A DNA stretch of 64,000 nt from Magicicada septendecula (lineage: Eukaryota > Arthropoda > Insecta > Hemiptera > Cicadidae): contig CM068367.1 of NCBI GenBank assembly GCA_034769895.1, positions 124,037,927-124,101,926 on the forward strand, written 5' to 3'. Under the pieces are notes generated by a model that saw only the letters and a program-made list of their open reading frames with translations, did not search any database and was not told where the DNA came from. Below, piece by piece: positions 49,965 through 61,395 of the stretch (its first letter is position 1; the number at the start of each line of letters is the position of its first letter). Made by a program: the position numbers and the translations under genes.

Positions 49965-50565
49965 GTACGGGCAAAAATTGTTATAGATGGTACTGCCCTG
50001 GAACAAGTTAGCAATTTTGAATACCTGGGCTACAGTCTGTCTTATAATACATGCAACGACGTTGTGAATAAGTTGCATAAGTTCAACCTTATGTGCGGGA
50101 CCATTAGGCCAATCCTTAAGTCAGCAAGTAAAGGAACACGCCTAGAATTCTACAAGGTGATGGCTCTTCCCACACTTCTTTATGCGTCTGAGAATTGGAC
50201 TTTAACGAAAGGCCAGGCCAGTCGCATCCAAGCGGCTGTAATGAGATTTCTCAGACACGTAGCAGGGTGTACTCTCCATGCTCATAGAAGAAACACAGAT
50301 ATACGGCAGGAACTGAATATTATGAGTATACTCGACAGGATCGCCCAGTATCGGCTGAATTGGTGGGAACATCTTTGCCGAATGGATGACTGCCGCATCC
50401 CCAAACAACTCTGGAACTATAAGCCGAAGAGATGGAGAGGTGTGGGACGTGCGAGGAAGCGCTGGAGTGACCAGCTCTAATCTTTGCCTATTTGAGACCG
50501 GAACAAACCATCCTTGGTTTAATCCGTGAAGATGGTGGTGGTGATGATGAAAAATAAAATAAACG
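49965..50565 (+). mobile_element. LINE polymerase 3' end (family K)
   Basis: Coding starts with VIDGTALEQVSNFEYLGYSL around 49980 and continues in the 138-codon frame 50064-50480: HKFNLMCGTIRPILKSASKG, FYKVMALPTLLYASENWTLT, RQELNIMSILDRIAQYRLNW and GVGRARKRWSDQL. This is the C-terminal third of a non-LTR retrotransposon polymerase ORF. The 3' UTR has ACAAACCATCCTTGGTTTAA and (GGTGAT)n-like repeats. 5'-truncated, but its last frame is intact. Confidence 0.88.
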
Positions 50566-50764
50566 TGTGCAAATTCCTAAACAGGTCGTCGTTTTGAATT
50601 ATGAAAAACCATGAAACAGATTTATTAAACGACGCTTCGGCTGCAGAGACATCTGTAAAGTCATCACATCACGTACAATATTAATCTCACATTATCAATT
50701 ATACATTAGATTATCATTATACATTAACAACTTAACTGTGAAGGTAACTCTTAATATTCTTCTT

Positions 50765-51015
50765 TCTCTGCCGCAACACCCTGAGCGGGTTTTTGCTTTC
50801 TGTGCCACAGTCAGCCACTTCTTTCGATCTTCAACAAATCTTAAAAATTCTTGTTAAAATTCTCGTTATCCTCAAGCCTTCCTCTGCGTCCGCTAACCAC
50901 CTCTTTCTTTCGCTAGTTTCTAATTGTTTCCATTCGATTATTTTTCTAGGGTTTCTAGCCAGTAATGTGGTTTCGTTCGATGAACACGCCCTAACCATCT
51001 TATGCTTTGGGATTT
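50765..51015 (-). mobile_element. LINE polymerase C-terminal fragment, minus strand
   Basis: The minus strand encodes FHKIPKHKMVRACSSNETTL, LARNPRKIIEWKQLETSERK and RWLADAEEGLRITRILTRI, a degenerate form of the gag-less LINE tail with a 'hVxRMDETTLARxxLEW...RRKRW' pattern. A stop follows, then KEVADCGTESKNPLRVL. Old and damaged. Confidence 0.65.
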
Positions 51016-51069
51016 TATGAAACAATTATTCATTATTGGTGATACAATTGATTAATTACATTTTGCTGA

Positions 51070-51825
51070 TGACCAATTACTTTGGCTCAAGATTTTGAAG
51101 ACATAGAGTACATGACTAGAAAATTGATACAGGAATATCAGAACTGGGGACTAAAGGTGAATGTGAATAAAACAAAATACATGGCAATAGGTGACCTTCA
51201 TCAAGACTTGATATTGGAGGAAGACATGGGGAAGATTTCACATGCAGAGGAATACAAGTATTTAGGGGTGAAAATTACGGGCAGTGGGAAGCAAGACAAA
51301 GAAATACAATCCAGAATTAATTTGAGAAAGATGGCTATATCTACATTAAATTGAATACTGCGGGGAGTATGTACATTGTTAGAAGCATCATGACTTACGA
51401 CTCAGAAGTTTGGACTACTAATAAACATACATGAATAAAATTAATGACAGCAGAGATGGACTTTTGGAGACGTTCGGCAAGAGTATCCAGACGTGAGAAA
51501 ATTAGAAATGAAGCCGTTAAGAACATAATGAATGTGAAAAATTCAATTGTTGATTTTATCCAAACAAGAAAATTACATAGTATGGACCACGAAAAGAATG
51601 GCACAGGAAAGATTGCCAAGGAGAGTTATGGGATGGACCCCACCAGGAAGAAGGAAAAGAGGAAGACCACTTATCACCTGGATAGAAGAAATTCAGACTA
51701 CATTGAGGGAACGAGAAATTGAAGATCTTTGGATGGACAAGCAGCAGTGGAAGATGAGAATTCAGTCAGTTCTGTAATCTTTGGTTCCGGAAAATGTGTA
51801 AACATTGTACAGCTGGAATAATAAC
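51070..51825 (+). mobile_element. LINE polymerase 3' part (family L1), longest copy
   Basis: The frame 51082-51354 encodes a region just after the RT palm (NWGLKVNVNKTKYMAIGD, then EEYKYLGVKITGSGKQDKEI). After a TGA and frame changes, 51444-51777 gives MTAEMDFWRRSARVSRREKI and RPLITWIEEIQTTLREREI as in the copy at 38170. The tail ACATTGTACAGCTGG ends near 51818. It has stops and a 1-base shift near 51585. Confidence 0.88.
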
Positions 51826-52349
51826 AATAATTAATTATTTATAATTTCATTAATTATTTGGCCATTTAACTGAAAGCTCATGCTAATTCGTAACTGGTCT
51901 TGGAATTGTCAATTTTTCTCAGTACTTCTCGTTCCAAAGTTCTTATATTTTTTTTGTTTCTTTTACCCAGTGTTCACAGTGGTTCACAATTACAAGTTTC
52001 AACCGGTCATATGAAAGTACGACTACACATTTTTAAATTTGAAGAAACTGTTTCTATCACCTGTAAATGACACATACAAATAAACCACCACAGATTTAAT
52101 TGAAGAAATCAAAGTATAGGCTGCTCAAAGTCGCCGTCTTCAGGCTGAGGCGTGATTATAAGTAGCCCTAAATGCTACACAGGATTACAAATACAGCTAA
52201 CACAGGAAGAAGAAGTCAAGAAAGAATAAATTTTGAGAACAGGGACCACCAACTTTGAAGAAACTTCTACGAAAACTGATTATAGTTCGAAAAAAATGTC
52301 TTCCTATCGTAAAAATAATGGCAATGGAAAAATCTTATGGGAATTGTTA
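51826..52349. other. Stretch without recognised genes
   Basis: At 52120-52165 the minus strand has GCCTGAAGACGGCGAC, reminiscent of the PLE hammerhead core but without GAAA; a decayed PLE end is possible. Confidence 0.35.
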
Positions 52350-52357
52350 AACACTAA

Positions 52358-52779
52358 TAGTGGCGTATCTAGAATTTGGTCTGGGGTGTCCGGGGTCGGG
52401 TCGGCTTAATTCAAAAGGCAAAACAAGTTGAGACTAATCACCATTACTATCTTTGATGCTGCTGAAATCTGTCACATTATAGTAAACGGTAATAACACAG
52501 TAAAAACACGCGTTATTGAAACATTGATAACAAGGCACTTATTGACTCAATTGATTTTCATATATTTCATATTTCATATTTCAAACGTATACGCAAGTGC
52601 TGTTATTATATACCTGTTTGTATATTTAAAAAAGAGTTACTACTATATTAGCGTATACAGCTGAAAAAATAATAAAACAGCCTAAACAATTAAGAGATTG
52701 ACAAAATTCGTCAACATTTTTTCGATCCTCTGGGGGGGGCCCGGTCCCGTTCATCCCCTCCCCCGGAAATACGCCCTTG
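52358..52779 (+). mobile_element. Non-autonomous hAT element, second copy (422 bp)
   Basis: Same family as 40798-41220 (GGGTCGGGTCGGCTT, TATTAGCGTATACAGCTG, CGGTCCCGTTC). Flanking octamers AACACTAA and GACATAAA agree at 5 of 8 positions, so the duplication has decayed. The first base is mutated (TAGTGGCG). Confidence 0.85.
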
Positions 52780-52787
52780 GACATAAA

Positions 52788-53594
52788 CCCTTTCAGATTA
52801 GAATATCTATCCCTTGCGGCAATATCGAGAGGCAAACGCTCAGTTGGAAAGAAAAAGTCGGCACGGCTGCTTATTATTTGAATTTCGCTTACTTATTTTG
52901 AAAAATTCTAATAAAAGCTGCCGAAAACCGAGAATCCGCTAACGCAGACACGTCCACAGAAAAACGTACAATTTTACCGAGGATGAAGGGACAGAGAAAT
53001 AGTTAGACGTAGATACGCGTATATCGCTTATCCGTTCTATGAATCGTTTATTGTTTATGTAAAACATGTGACACAGATATAGTGCTGTATAATGTTAACA
53101 CATGGCTCGGTAAACACTGGCTTATGAATTCATGTAATTAGCATATGAGTGCGCACTTCGATAACAGCGAAAGCAAATCTGTGCATATAGGTCAACACAC
53201 GCGTAAACGCTTACAAAAAAGTGTATGAATCCATTTATATCCGACTACTTTTATTTATTTGTTAACTGTTTCAATAATTTCTTTTTAGTAATTTCAATAA
53301 TTGTTACAATATTTCTGTCTTATTAATTTTGCTAATATTGACGTGCCGCGTCGTCTGCCTTTCCAGATTTAGGCACCGCTCCAGGCGCGAATTGAATTTG
53401 TTTAACATTGACGTACTCGGCCAATCCACAGTTCTTCTTGCGCGAGAAACAAAACCATCACGTTCTCCGGTGCCGCATCTGCAGACGAGCGCACAGCATG
53501 ATTTCTCCACTCTGTTTGTAACGAAGAGGTGTCTTCAGCTGCTCGTCTATCGCCACGCATCACGTCCTCTCGTCAATCGCACGAAGGGACTTCA
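52788..53594. other. Stretch without recognised genes
   Basis: 53340-53594 is CpG-rich for this window. No promoter motif or exon can be supported. Confidence 0.35.
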
Positions 53595-53602
53595 TTTCTA
53601 CT

Positions 53603-54210
53603 CGGTGCCGGATTAAGGGGGGGCTAGGGGGCGAAACCCCCGCCATTTAGAAATTCTCATTTTCGAACGAATAAATAAAATTTTCCGAGCAAGCGAAATA
53701 TTAAAAACCTCACTGACAAGGAGAGTACTTGAAGTACAGATCACGGATTTAAATTGAAACTTGGGGACGTGTTAAGGTTATGGTAAAAGCCAAAGCAGTA
53801 AAGTTTAACGCTCAAAATTTCCTCAGTTTATAAGCTATCACAATTGTTTTATGACAATTTTTGGAGAAGGGTCGAGAAACGTCCCTTTGAAACTTAATAA
53901 TTCAGATTTCAATGTGCTTAGAAATATTTACTAAACACAAAATGAAAGTAGAAAAGAAAAGGTATTTGATTCTTGTCCAGTGTCCAAATATTAATTCTAC
54001 GCGAAGATATAAAGTTTTAAAAAAGCCTTTGAATCACTATAAAATAAAAAAATGTGAGTAAAAATACAGTTTAAGAACAATATTTTGTTTATTATATTTA
54101 TTAAATGATCGTCTGAATAAAGTAAAGTATTGTGCAAAACGCGAAAATTTCATACACGGGCCCCTGCTCTTAAATAACCCCGGGCCCCCCATAGCCTTAA
54201 TCCTGCCATG
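53603..54210 (+). mobile_element. Non-autonomous hAT element (608 bp)
   Basis: It starts CGGTGCCGGATTAAGG and ends with the complement of CATGGCAGGATTAAGG. Flanks TTTCTACT (53595-53602) and TTTCTACC (54211-54218) agree at 7 of 8 positions. No ORF. Confidence 0.85.
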
Positions 54211-54218
54211 TTTCTACC

Positions 54219-56129
54219 GCCAACAAGGGTTTTAAACGTCTCGATTAGAGCCCAAAAATTCTGAGTTAAGCCAACACAGATCTGGTCTTGTGAACTAGAA
54301 CTTTTTGTCCTTTTCATTAATGCTCTTAAAATTGTACACGTTCTTTGCAAGTTATGATTTCTAATACAACTGGTCATATTCCTGTTATTTAGCTTTTTGC
54401 AAGTGTTTAGTCGCGTTCCATTGTGTAGGGCCTACTTCAAGTCATACGTTTCGGGTACATGTGCATATACTTCTTCTGCGTCTATCATCGAAAACGACTG
54501 TACGCACTGAAGTCACCCTTCATTTAAATTTGAACCCCCGGTTATGAGCGTCATAATTATAATTGTTCGGTTTGTAGTACAGATGAAATTGAGAGTGTTT
54601 CATCATTCTTGTCAGGAGAGGAGCCGTTTTAAAGGAATTTCTATTTTGAATTGCTAAAAATCCCCGAATTTTGGACAGAAATATTGCAAAAAGGTTTGAA
54701 CGATTGGCACGTTACATCCACAGCAGGCGTGGCAATATAGTTGGGAACTGATACAGCGGACGAATCACTAAACTATTTTATACAAGTTTATTAATTCTCT
54801 TTTATGCTGGTTGTACAAAAGTAACATAAAAAGTGTTTGTGAGCGTGTGTATGTGTTTTTTTTTAAGTATTGATATGAAATTAATCTGACTGTATTGTTA
54901 CCAACCACGCAGACGATCTCAGATCATTGCTGGAGTACGTGCTAGTAATGTGTGTGTGTGTGTGTGCGCCTGCGCGCGCGCGCGAACAGGAGTTTTTTAG
55001 AAAGGAAAAAATTGAATCATTGTATTGTAAATTATATTACAATACATTGTATTACACTATTACAATTGTATTACAATTAATAGCCGTGAAAAGGGAATTA
55101 ATAGTTGTAATAATAATTTTTAATAACGCAGTGGTTTTTCATTCATAAATTGGCGATATTTTTACTTGCGAAAGATCTATGTATGACTGATGTACAATAT
55201 TTTTCTTGAAATGTAATTAATGCTTTTTTCATTAATCCATTTGAGACATCCACTGAAAAAATACTGCCGGTGTAATCGATACGTCATCAGGTTGGAAGCA
55301 AAAGCAATGGGATACGGTATACGACCGGAAACCGGAAATAAAACGTACATCCAGCTATGAAAAATTAAGAAACGTTTACTGATTACGCTGAAACAATTCA
55401 AGATAGTAATTTTTTTGTTTTTAATTCACAACATTTCGCTGAATTCTGTGAAGATCTTCGAAAGTAGGCATGAAAATGAATGTTTTCTGTTGGAAAGCGA
55501 TCGTTACGGCGGACTCGGTTTTGTGACCTAAATATATATTTTCGACTCGCGCGTCGCATCCGGCGCCGCTACATTGTAGCACCTGTCACTGTCAGCACAT
55601 ACGCACCGATTCAATTGCGTTTGTTTTTCACAATTTCAGTGAAACATAAACAAGCAGCATAATGTGGTTTGCAACAAAACCAACGTATGGCCTCCTGTAG
55701 TTTATAGTTATGTGTATGCAGCGACGCGTAGCGATGCTCGTAATGAACGACAATGAAATTCCGGGCTACGGTGCAAAGAACAGCTTTAACGAATTTTACC
55801 CGAGACCACACAATCGAGTTTCGTTAACGTTCAAAATGATGTGAAAGACGTTCGAACCCTAGTTATAATCGGTTTATCTTTTCTTGTCAAATCCCGCTCC
55901 CGACTGTATTAAACCCGTGTATAAACGTCTAAATTAAAAATCCGTCAAAATAGAACAGGTGCCTATTATCTTTATTGCTGACACGTTTAGTGAACACGTC
56001 GAGAATAAGACGGTGATTATTAGGAGTAACACTTTTTAACGTAGCACGAAGTTAAAAGGTACTGTTTATATACAAAGTTGAAGAGAACTGTACATTGTAT
56101 GCGGCATATCGTGGTCTTAGCATTACCTC
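54219..56129. other. Stretch without recognised genes
   Basis: Contains (TG)n running into (CG)n at 54950-54984, a possible Z-DNA site, and a short palindromic AATACATTGTATT-type region near 55035-55080. No gene seen. Confidence 0.4.
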
Positions 56130-56400
56130 CTTTATTAAGATACAAAGATTGAAGTGGCTAGGTCATGTCCTGTGAACTGAAGACAGCAGGACAGCCAAAA
56201 AGCTATACAAGGGTTCTTCTAGTGGAGTGTGACCTAGAGGACGGCCTAGATGTCAGTGGACAGACAGTGTCCTGAGTGATTTTAAGAAGTTTAGGATAAA
56301 CATCTCCCTTGCTAAGGACCATTATGGATTGACGACAGTGGTTGAGCAGGCCAAGGGCAGCTTCTTGCGTTTTTTGTTGCACCAATGAAGAAGAAGAAGA
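56130..56400 (+). mobile_element. LINE polymerase C-terminal fragment with (GAA)n tail
   Basis: One frame reads RLKWLGHVL, stop, TEDSRTAKKLYKGSSSGV, stop, PRGRPRCQWTDSVLSDFKKF, the usual 'KWLGHV-R-EDSR-AKK' tail of a non-LTR polymerase. It ends in AAGAAGAAGAAG at 56388-56399. Two internal stops. Confidence 0.75.
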
Positions 56401-57125
56401 CTGAAAATGTTAAGCATTTAAGCAAATCATGACTGTAATATGTTTCTGCAGCTAAAGTTGTTAAATTACAAATCGATTTAAAATCTGTTTTATTGATTTG
56501 ACGTGTAACGTATTAATTTAAATAAAACTTGCCCGAATCACCGTCACCAATCATGGGAGGAGGGGTAACTCAGGTTTGCCCCGGGCGACACAGATTCTGT
56601 TTGCACCCTGTGTTTCTTCCTCATATAAAAATGCACGATTTCCGAACACCAATTGATGATTCAATAAACGAGATATTTTAAAGAATATTAAATAGCCGTA
56701 TTCACGATGGTGAACAAATCAAGTAAAAAATACAAAGTCTGTTTACCGAATCAGAAGGTTACTAATCAGTAATCAATAATACACGTAGAAGAGAATCCAC
56801 GGAAAAGTAAACCAGCAAAATCCCCTAACACAGTCTTGAAAAGTACTTTTCACAAAACTGCTGAAGGAAAATGTACCTTCTTTATTTTTATCTGACAAAC
56901 TTAGTCTAATTTTAAAATGTATTCAAGAATACCGCTGAAGAATAGCCAAAAACAGTCTTTTGGAGAAATTCATTTTAACCGTTGGACTTCTTTTGAGAAA
57001 ATAAAACAATTTTCTTCTTCCTATATTTGTATCTACACCCCCCGCCCAAATGTTCCTGCCCAAAATATCTCTCTGGTCCCGTCCCAAGTGTAACAAAACC
57101 ACGCATATATGATTTTTCCGAAACC

Positions 57126-57171
<46 letters not shown>

Positions 57172-57773
57172 ACAGCCCCCGTCTTTAATAGCGTTTGGAG
57201 TTCACTATTACATTAACATTATATTACTTTTTATTTTTATTAATGTTACTCGTATATTAACATCCATTTATGTATGTAGGCCTACTATATTAATATTAGT
57301 AATTTTAAACACAAATTTTTGAAAATAAATCACGAATAACGGAATCATCATCAGAAATACAAAACTGAAAACTGAATACAGTTTTTAGTTGCTTTTTAAC
57401 AGTCAACATATTTTTTTAAATGAAAGTAATACACATTATACGTGTCGCTATATAAAATTTATTATATTTCATAATAATAATTATTATTATTTAAGTGTAG
57501 AATTCAGAAAATATTATCAAACGTTTCGTGTATCAACATGCATACCTCATTAATGTTATGATAAACACTCACTCGTATATAAGATGAAATTATAGTATAC
57601 TGTACTGTATTTATAGTAGATTAATAATGTTATAATAAAATTATGCATTGTTTTAACAGTAATACTACTACCTTCATTTAACATTAATATTACATTATAT
57701 TAAATATTATATAATAATATTAATATTTAATTAAGAAATTTGTGTTAGTGGTTATAATCAGATAACACAATTG
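56401..57773. other. AT-rich stretch; poly(A) run
   Basis: 56451-56505 resembles the spacer of the hammerhead pair (57832-57891; shared TCTGCAG, AGTTGTTAAAT, CGATTTAAAAT). A pure A run of 40 bases at 57130-57169 may be the tail of an unidentified retro-insertion. Confidence 0.45.
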
Positions 57774-57948
57774 ACAAAAATTATTCCGATTAGCGCTTTC
57801 AAGCTTCACAGCTCATCATCAGACCGGAAAAATCTGCAGCTTAAGTTGTTAAATTTCAGCAAACTACAAACGATTTAAAATCAGTTTTAAATTTCCGATC
57901 TGATGATGAACTGTGAAGCTTGAAAGCGCTATTCGGAATAATTTTTGT
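57774..57948. ncRNA. Inverted pair of hammerhead-ribozyme motifs
   Basis: Two 57-base arms (57774-57830, 57892-57948) are inverted copies around a 61-base spacer. The minus strand of the left arm reads helix I strand UUCCGGU, core CUGAUGA, an extra U, stem GAGCU-GUGA-AGCUU, GAAA, short GC/GC helix III, CUA, and helix I strand AUCGGAA. Helix I pairs over all 7 positions (one G-U). The right arm on the plus strand has the same core, one helix II mismatch and 6 bp of helix I. This is a near-complete type I hammerhead. Paired, inverted hammerheads fit PLE-type terminal repeats. Confidence 0.65.
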
Positions 57949-59019
57949 ATAGTGGTGTGCAACAGTGTTAATTCTGTTTAATATTAATATTATTATATTA
58001 ATACCACATATTAATATTAAAGTGGTAAAAATTAATAGGCATTCGTATCATAGTAGCATATTTAAACACATCTAAACAAAAATTATTGTCATCTAATTTT
58101 CTTTCATTGTCTATCTATAGGAATCTGATATTTTTTAATAAATAAAATTATTACTTTAATAAAATCAATTTACCTTTAGATTACAATAATGTGAGTGCGG
58201 TGTTCACTGTCTGTCAGTTGAACGTTAGCGCTTGTGTATTTGTAAACAGTGCCAAACAGCCAATGAGTGGGTCACGGCGAGTGCGCGGAAACGGGTGCCC
58301 ACCGCCGAAACTACGCACTTACCGCCGTGTGCCGGACAGAGAGTGAGCTATACGCCTCGGCCGTGCGTTAGACAGAGCTGGCAATACATATCATAGCGGC
58401 GTACGTCACCGCCAGAATAGCCGAAGACTTCATGAGAACGTGTTGTGATGTAATGTGTAAAAATGCCGACCAATGGAGTGGTTTGTATTGCGACCGTCGC
58501 TATGGAAACGAAAAGGGCGCTACCACACGAATATGGTCGCGTCTGGTTTATACTTTCTCCCGCGGCAGCTGTCGATGTGTTCTTCTGCACACGTAACCGT
58601 GTTGTGTGTTTGTGTGTGTGAATTAATTAAAATTGTTCTGCGTCAAACGTAAGCCTCCTGTAATAGATTTGTGCTCGTCGTTGATTCAGAATTTGAACAG
58701 CTGCAAGACAAGTGTTGTAAATAATCGTCTCGTCATGTATCTGTGTGCGATACTACATGCACATGGTCTCGCACTTACACATAGCTATATAAAATTCTTA
58801 CACACAGCTTATTTTAAAAGCTCGAATCTCTTAAACGGGGGACCTTGTCTCTTCTTACAGCTATCTCAAAGTGCGCGTCGCGGAAATTATATGACGAGTT
58901 GTAAACAGTGCCAGTAAGAATAAATAATATTAACCAGAAACGTCAGTACTATGCACAAGAAACAGATAATTGTGGTTAATGTTTCAAACGAAAGCAATGT
59001 CAGTAATTGTTATGAATAA
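57949..59019. other. Stretch with a CpG-rich segment
   Basis: 58195-58620 is clearly richer in GC and CpG than its AT-rich surroundings and could be a host promoter/first exon or an old element. ORFs on either strand (58348-58590 minus, 58633-58917 plus) show no domain. Confidence 0.35.
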
Positions 59020-59400
59020 AACGTGAAAGAATATTCTCAGTTGCTACTACCTGGGGCAAGAGGATAACATTCGGAAGTATTTGATGTAAGAACGTGTTTT
59101 TAAACCGGTGACACTACCCGACACTATGTGTATGCACTAATCGGACTGTCCCGTTAATAAAATGATATTCTCGTGTTCGGTCCACGTGGACCCGACGTTG
59201 CCACAATTAGTACACATCAATTGCAGTTTGTCACATTCAATGAACCCGACCCGTCGCGTCGTCGTAATTCTGCTGTTTGTGCAGCAATTTGTTTAAGTGA
59301 TGTGCACAAACACGTCAGCAACGTGTGGTAATAAAAACTTAATAATTGCAACTGATAAAAAAGTTGCTTTGTTAGCTGACGTTAACCATTAAAACGAGAC
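59020..59400 (+). repeat. Dispersed repeat D, copy 2
   Basis: Counterpart of 45180-45640, same orientation. It lies ~1.3 kb before an S-family LTR fragment, as copy 1 lies just before an S solo LTR. Confidence 0.6.
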
Positions 59401-60665
59401 AGTATTATTACAAATCGCTTTCAAATATTTGATGAGAGTTTTCAAACACTTGTTTGTGTAAAAATACATTTCCATTTTTATTATTTGTTTTTAGATAGTA
59501 ACAGCAGATGCATCTGTCGGTGGGGTGTAACTAGAGTTCCAAACTTACCTGTTTAATAAATTCACTTCCTGTCGTACTTTTAATCAGTTTCACAGATCCT
59601 ACTAATATTTTGTCTCTTGTTTTTGAAGAAAATCTTACAATAACGTTTTGGTTTCGTTAACCTTGTTTTGTATTGACTACCGCGGTGTAGCCAAGGAGGC
59701 TCGAAGGGTTAGGGTCGCCATATAGGATTTTTTAGGCAAAATCCAGTACCACCAACCATTCTCTTGGAGGCGTACTAGCATAATTTGCGTAGTGACAAGT
59801 ACTAGAACAAACTGGAGTGCTACTTCACTGCACGGCCTTGACGGAGACGCTGCACCCGCTGGGCTAGCCGAGAATCAACCTTTCGCAATTGTAAAAGTAT
59901 CAAATAAACCTGCATTTCTGGCATTACACAGAACTGCTGTGTTAACACGTCACACTAAAAACTGTACACTTACTCGAAAGGTTTTACCTTCTTTTGAGTG
60001 TTCTTAACTAATCAAGTCCTCTGACAGTTGGATGGCTACACGTTTTCGTGGTGAGTTTTTCTTCTTTGCAAACCTTAGGGTTTACTTTGTCACGAGCCCC
60101 ATTTCCGCATGCCAGTGGCGGTCCTTATTTCTATTTATTATAATAAATATATTGGATTTACAGTATATTTATAATAGACGTTGTGTTAATAGACATTTAC
60201 TGCAAGGTGATAAAGAGGCATTTCTAATGTATTCTATTTGATTTACAATTTTTCTCCTTTCCTGTCTGACATGGGTCTTCCATTTACGTTGACAGTCTAA
60301 AGTCATGCTAAGGTACTCGGCTGCGTTCGCAGACGGTGTTATTTGACTGTTTATAATTATCGACGTATATTCAATACTTGTTCGTTTCCCAGGAAGACAA
60401 TCCTTTCCGAAGCTTGGTTGTTGGTATCACAACTATTTTATTTTTACTCGGCCGGGATGTTAACCCGACGCAAAATCCCTAACCTGGAGGACCAGGTGGT
60501 TTTTTATGCGAGTTTTCTTCCCCTAGCCTTCGGAGAGACAACTCCTATCTGCAAGGCAGGTACGCAGTGTTACAGCCGACTAAATCCAATCAGATTCCCC
60601 CCTTGGAATATTCCGAAGATAAGCCGGTCCAAAAATTTACTTGAATTATTGTAGCCTATAAGAGT
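59401..60665. other. Stretch without recognised genes
   Basis: 60445-60560 (CGGCCGGGATGTTAACC, then CCTGGAGGACCAGGTGG) has the look of a dispersed repeat but has no second copy here. ORFs at 59792 and 60343 show no domain. Confidence 0.35.
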
Positions 60666-60671
60666 ACTTTG

Positions 60672-60780
60672 ATTTCACACTGTTATTTGTGACTCATTAA
60701 AGCTGGTAATTAGCGACTTCACTGGTGTCTGTATTTTGTTTCCACTGTACAATACGGCGATCCGTGAGACCGTCGTAACA
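60672..60780 (+). mobile_element. Solo LTR fragment, family S
   Basis: It matches the last ~110 bases of the S LTR (TTCCACTGTACAATAC, GACCGTCGTAACA) and ends at the LTR terminus. The 5' part is missing or replaced. Confidence 0.75.
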
Positions 60781-61099
60781 ATACTTTAAATCTGGGTAAG
60801 AGACGCTCACGAGGAAGAGAGATATTAGTTAAGTATTAATTTTAGTCAAAAAATCTCTTATTTCTCATTTGCACTAATTATAACTATATAAAGTAATGCT
60901 TTTAGTATAGCATACGGAACAAAATTATGCTCATATGTTTATCTCCTTCTTCTTGAAACAAAAAACTCTGTATGGTGCTATTCTTTTGACTGCATGAAAT
61001 TTTTCAAATGTTCTTTACATTGTCCAAATACTTTCTCCTTCACCGACCACCCATTGTCTGTCTCATACATTTATACTTATCACAAAAAGTTGTCAAAGT

Positions 61100-61290
61100 A
61101 CATATTTACTGTATGGTCTCCAGATCACTGTATATGATTAAATCAATAATTACCTTAATTTTATCCACTAAGTGATCTTCTTTTACTAATTACAACATGT
61201 TTCAGGGCTTATATCCCCATCTTCAGGTAAAAACAAAATCTACCCTATTGTTAGCGTTTCGTTAAAAAGTTCACAATGACACAAACACAT
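61100..61290 (-). repeat. PLE terminal repeat, downstream copy
   Basis: Same sequence as 63801-64000 (ACATATTTACTGTATGG, CACTAAGTGATCTTC, TTTCGTTAAAAAGTTC). It holds a hammerhead-like motif. Confidence 0.9.
61183..61230 (-). ncRNA. Hammerhead-like motif in the PLE terminal repeat
   Basis: The minus strand reads CUGAAGA, extra U, stem GGGG/CCCU with loop AUAUAAG, GAAA, then helix III ACA/UGU and a GUA cleavage triplet. UUUUAC upstream can pair with GUAAAA downstream past a bulge. Hammerheads in PLE terminal repeats are established. Confidence 0.55.
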
Positions 61291-61395
61291 AACACACTTA
61301 AATAAACTAACATAGAACATCGAGTTTGCATCGGAACGCGCTACAACCGTACCAGTGCACTGGCCGAAGTCCGACTTCCAACTGATCCGTACACG

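Noticed and set aside
50625..50665. Hammerhead-like motif on the minus strand (ACAGATGTCTCTGCAGCCGA)
   Set aside because: The core is changed and GAAA reads GAAG; too decayed to call.
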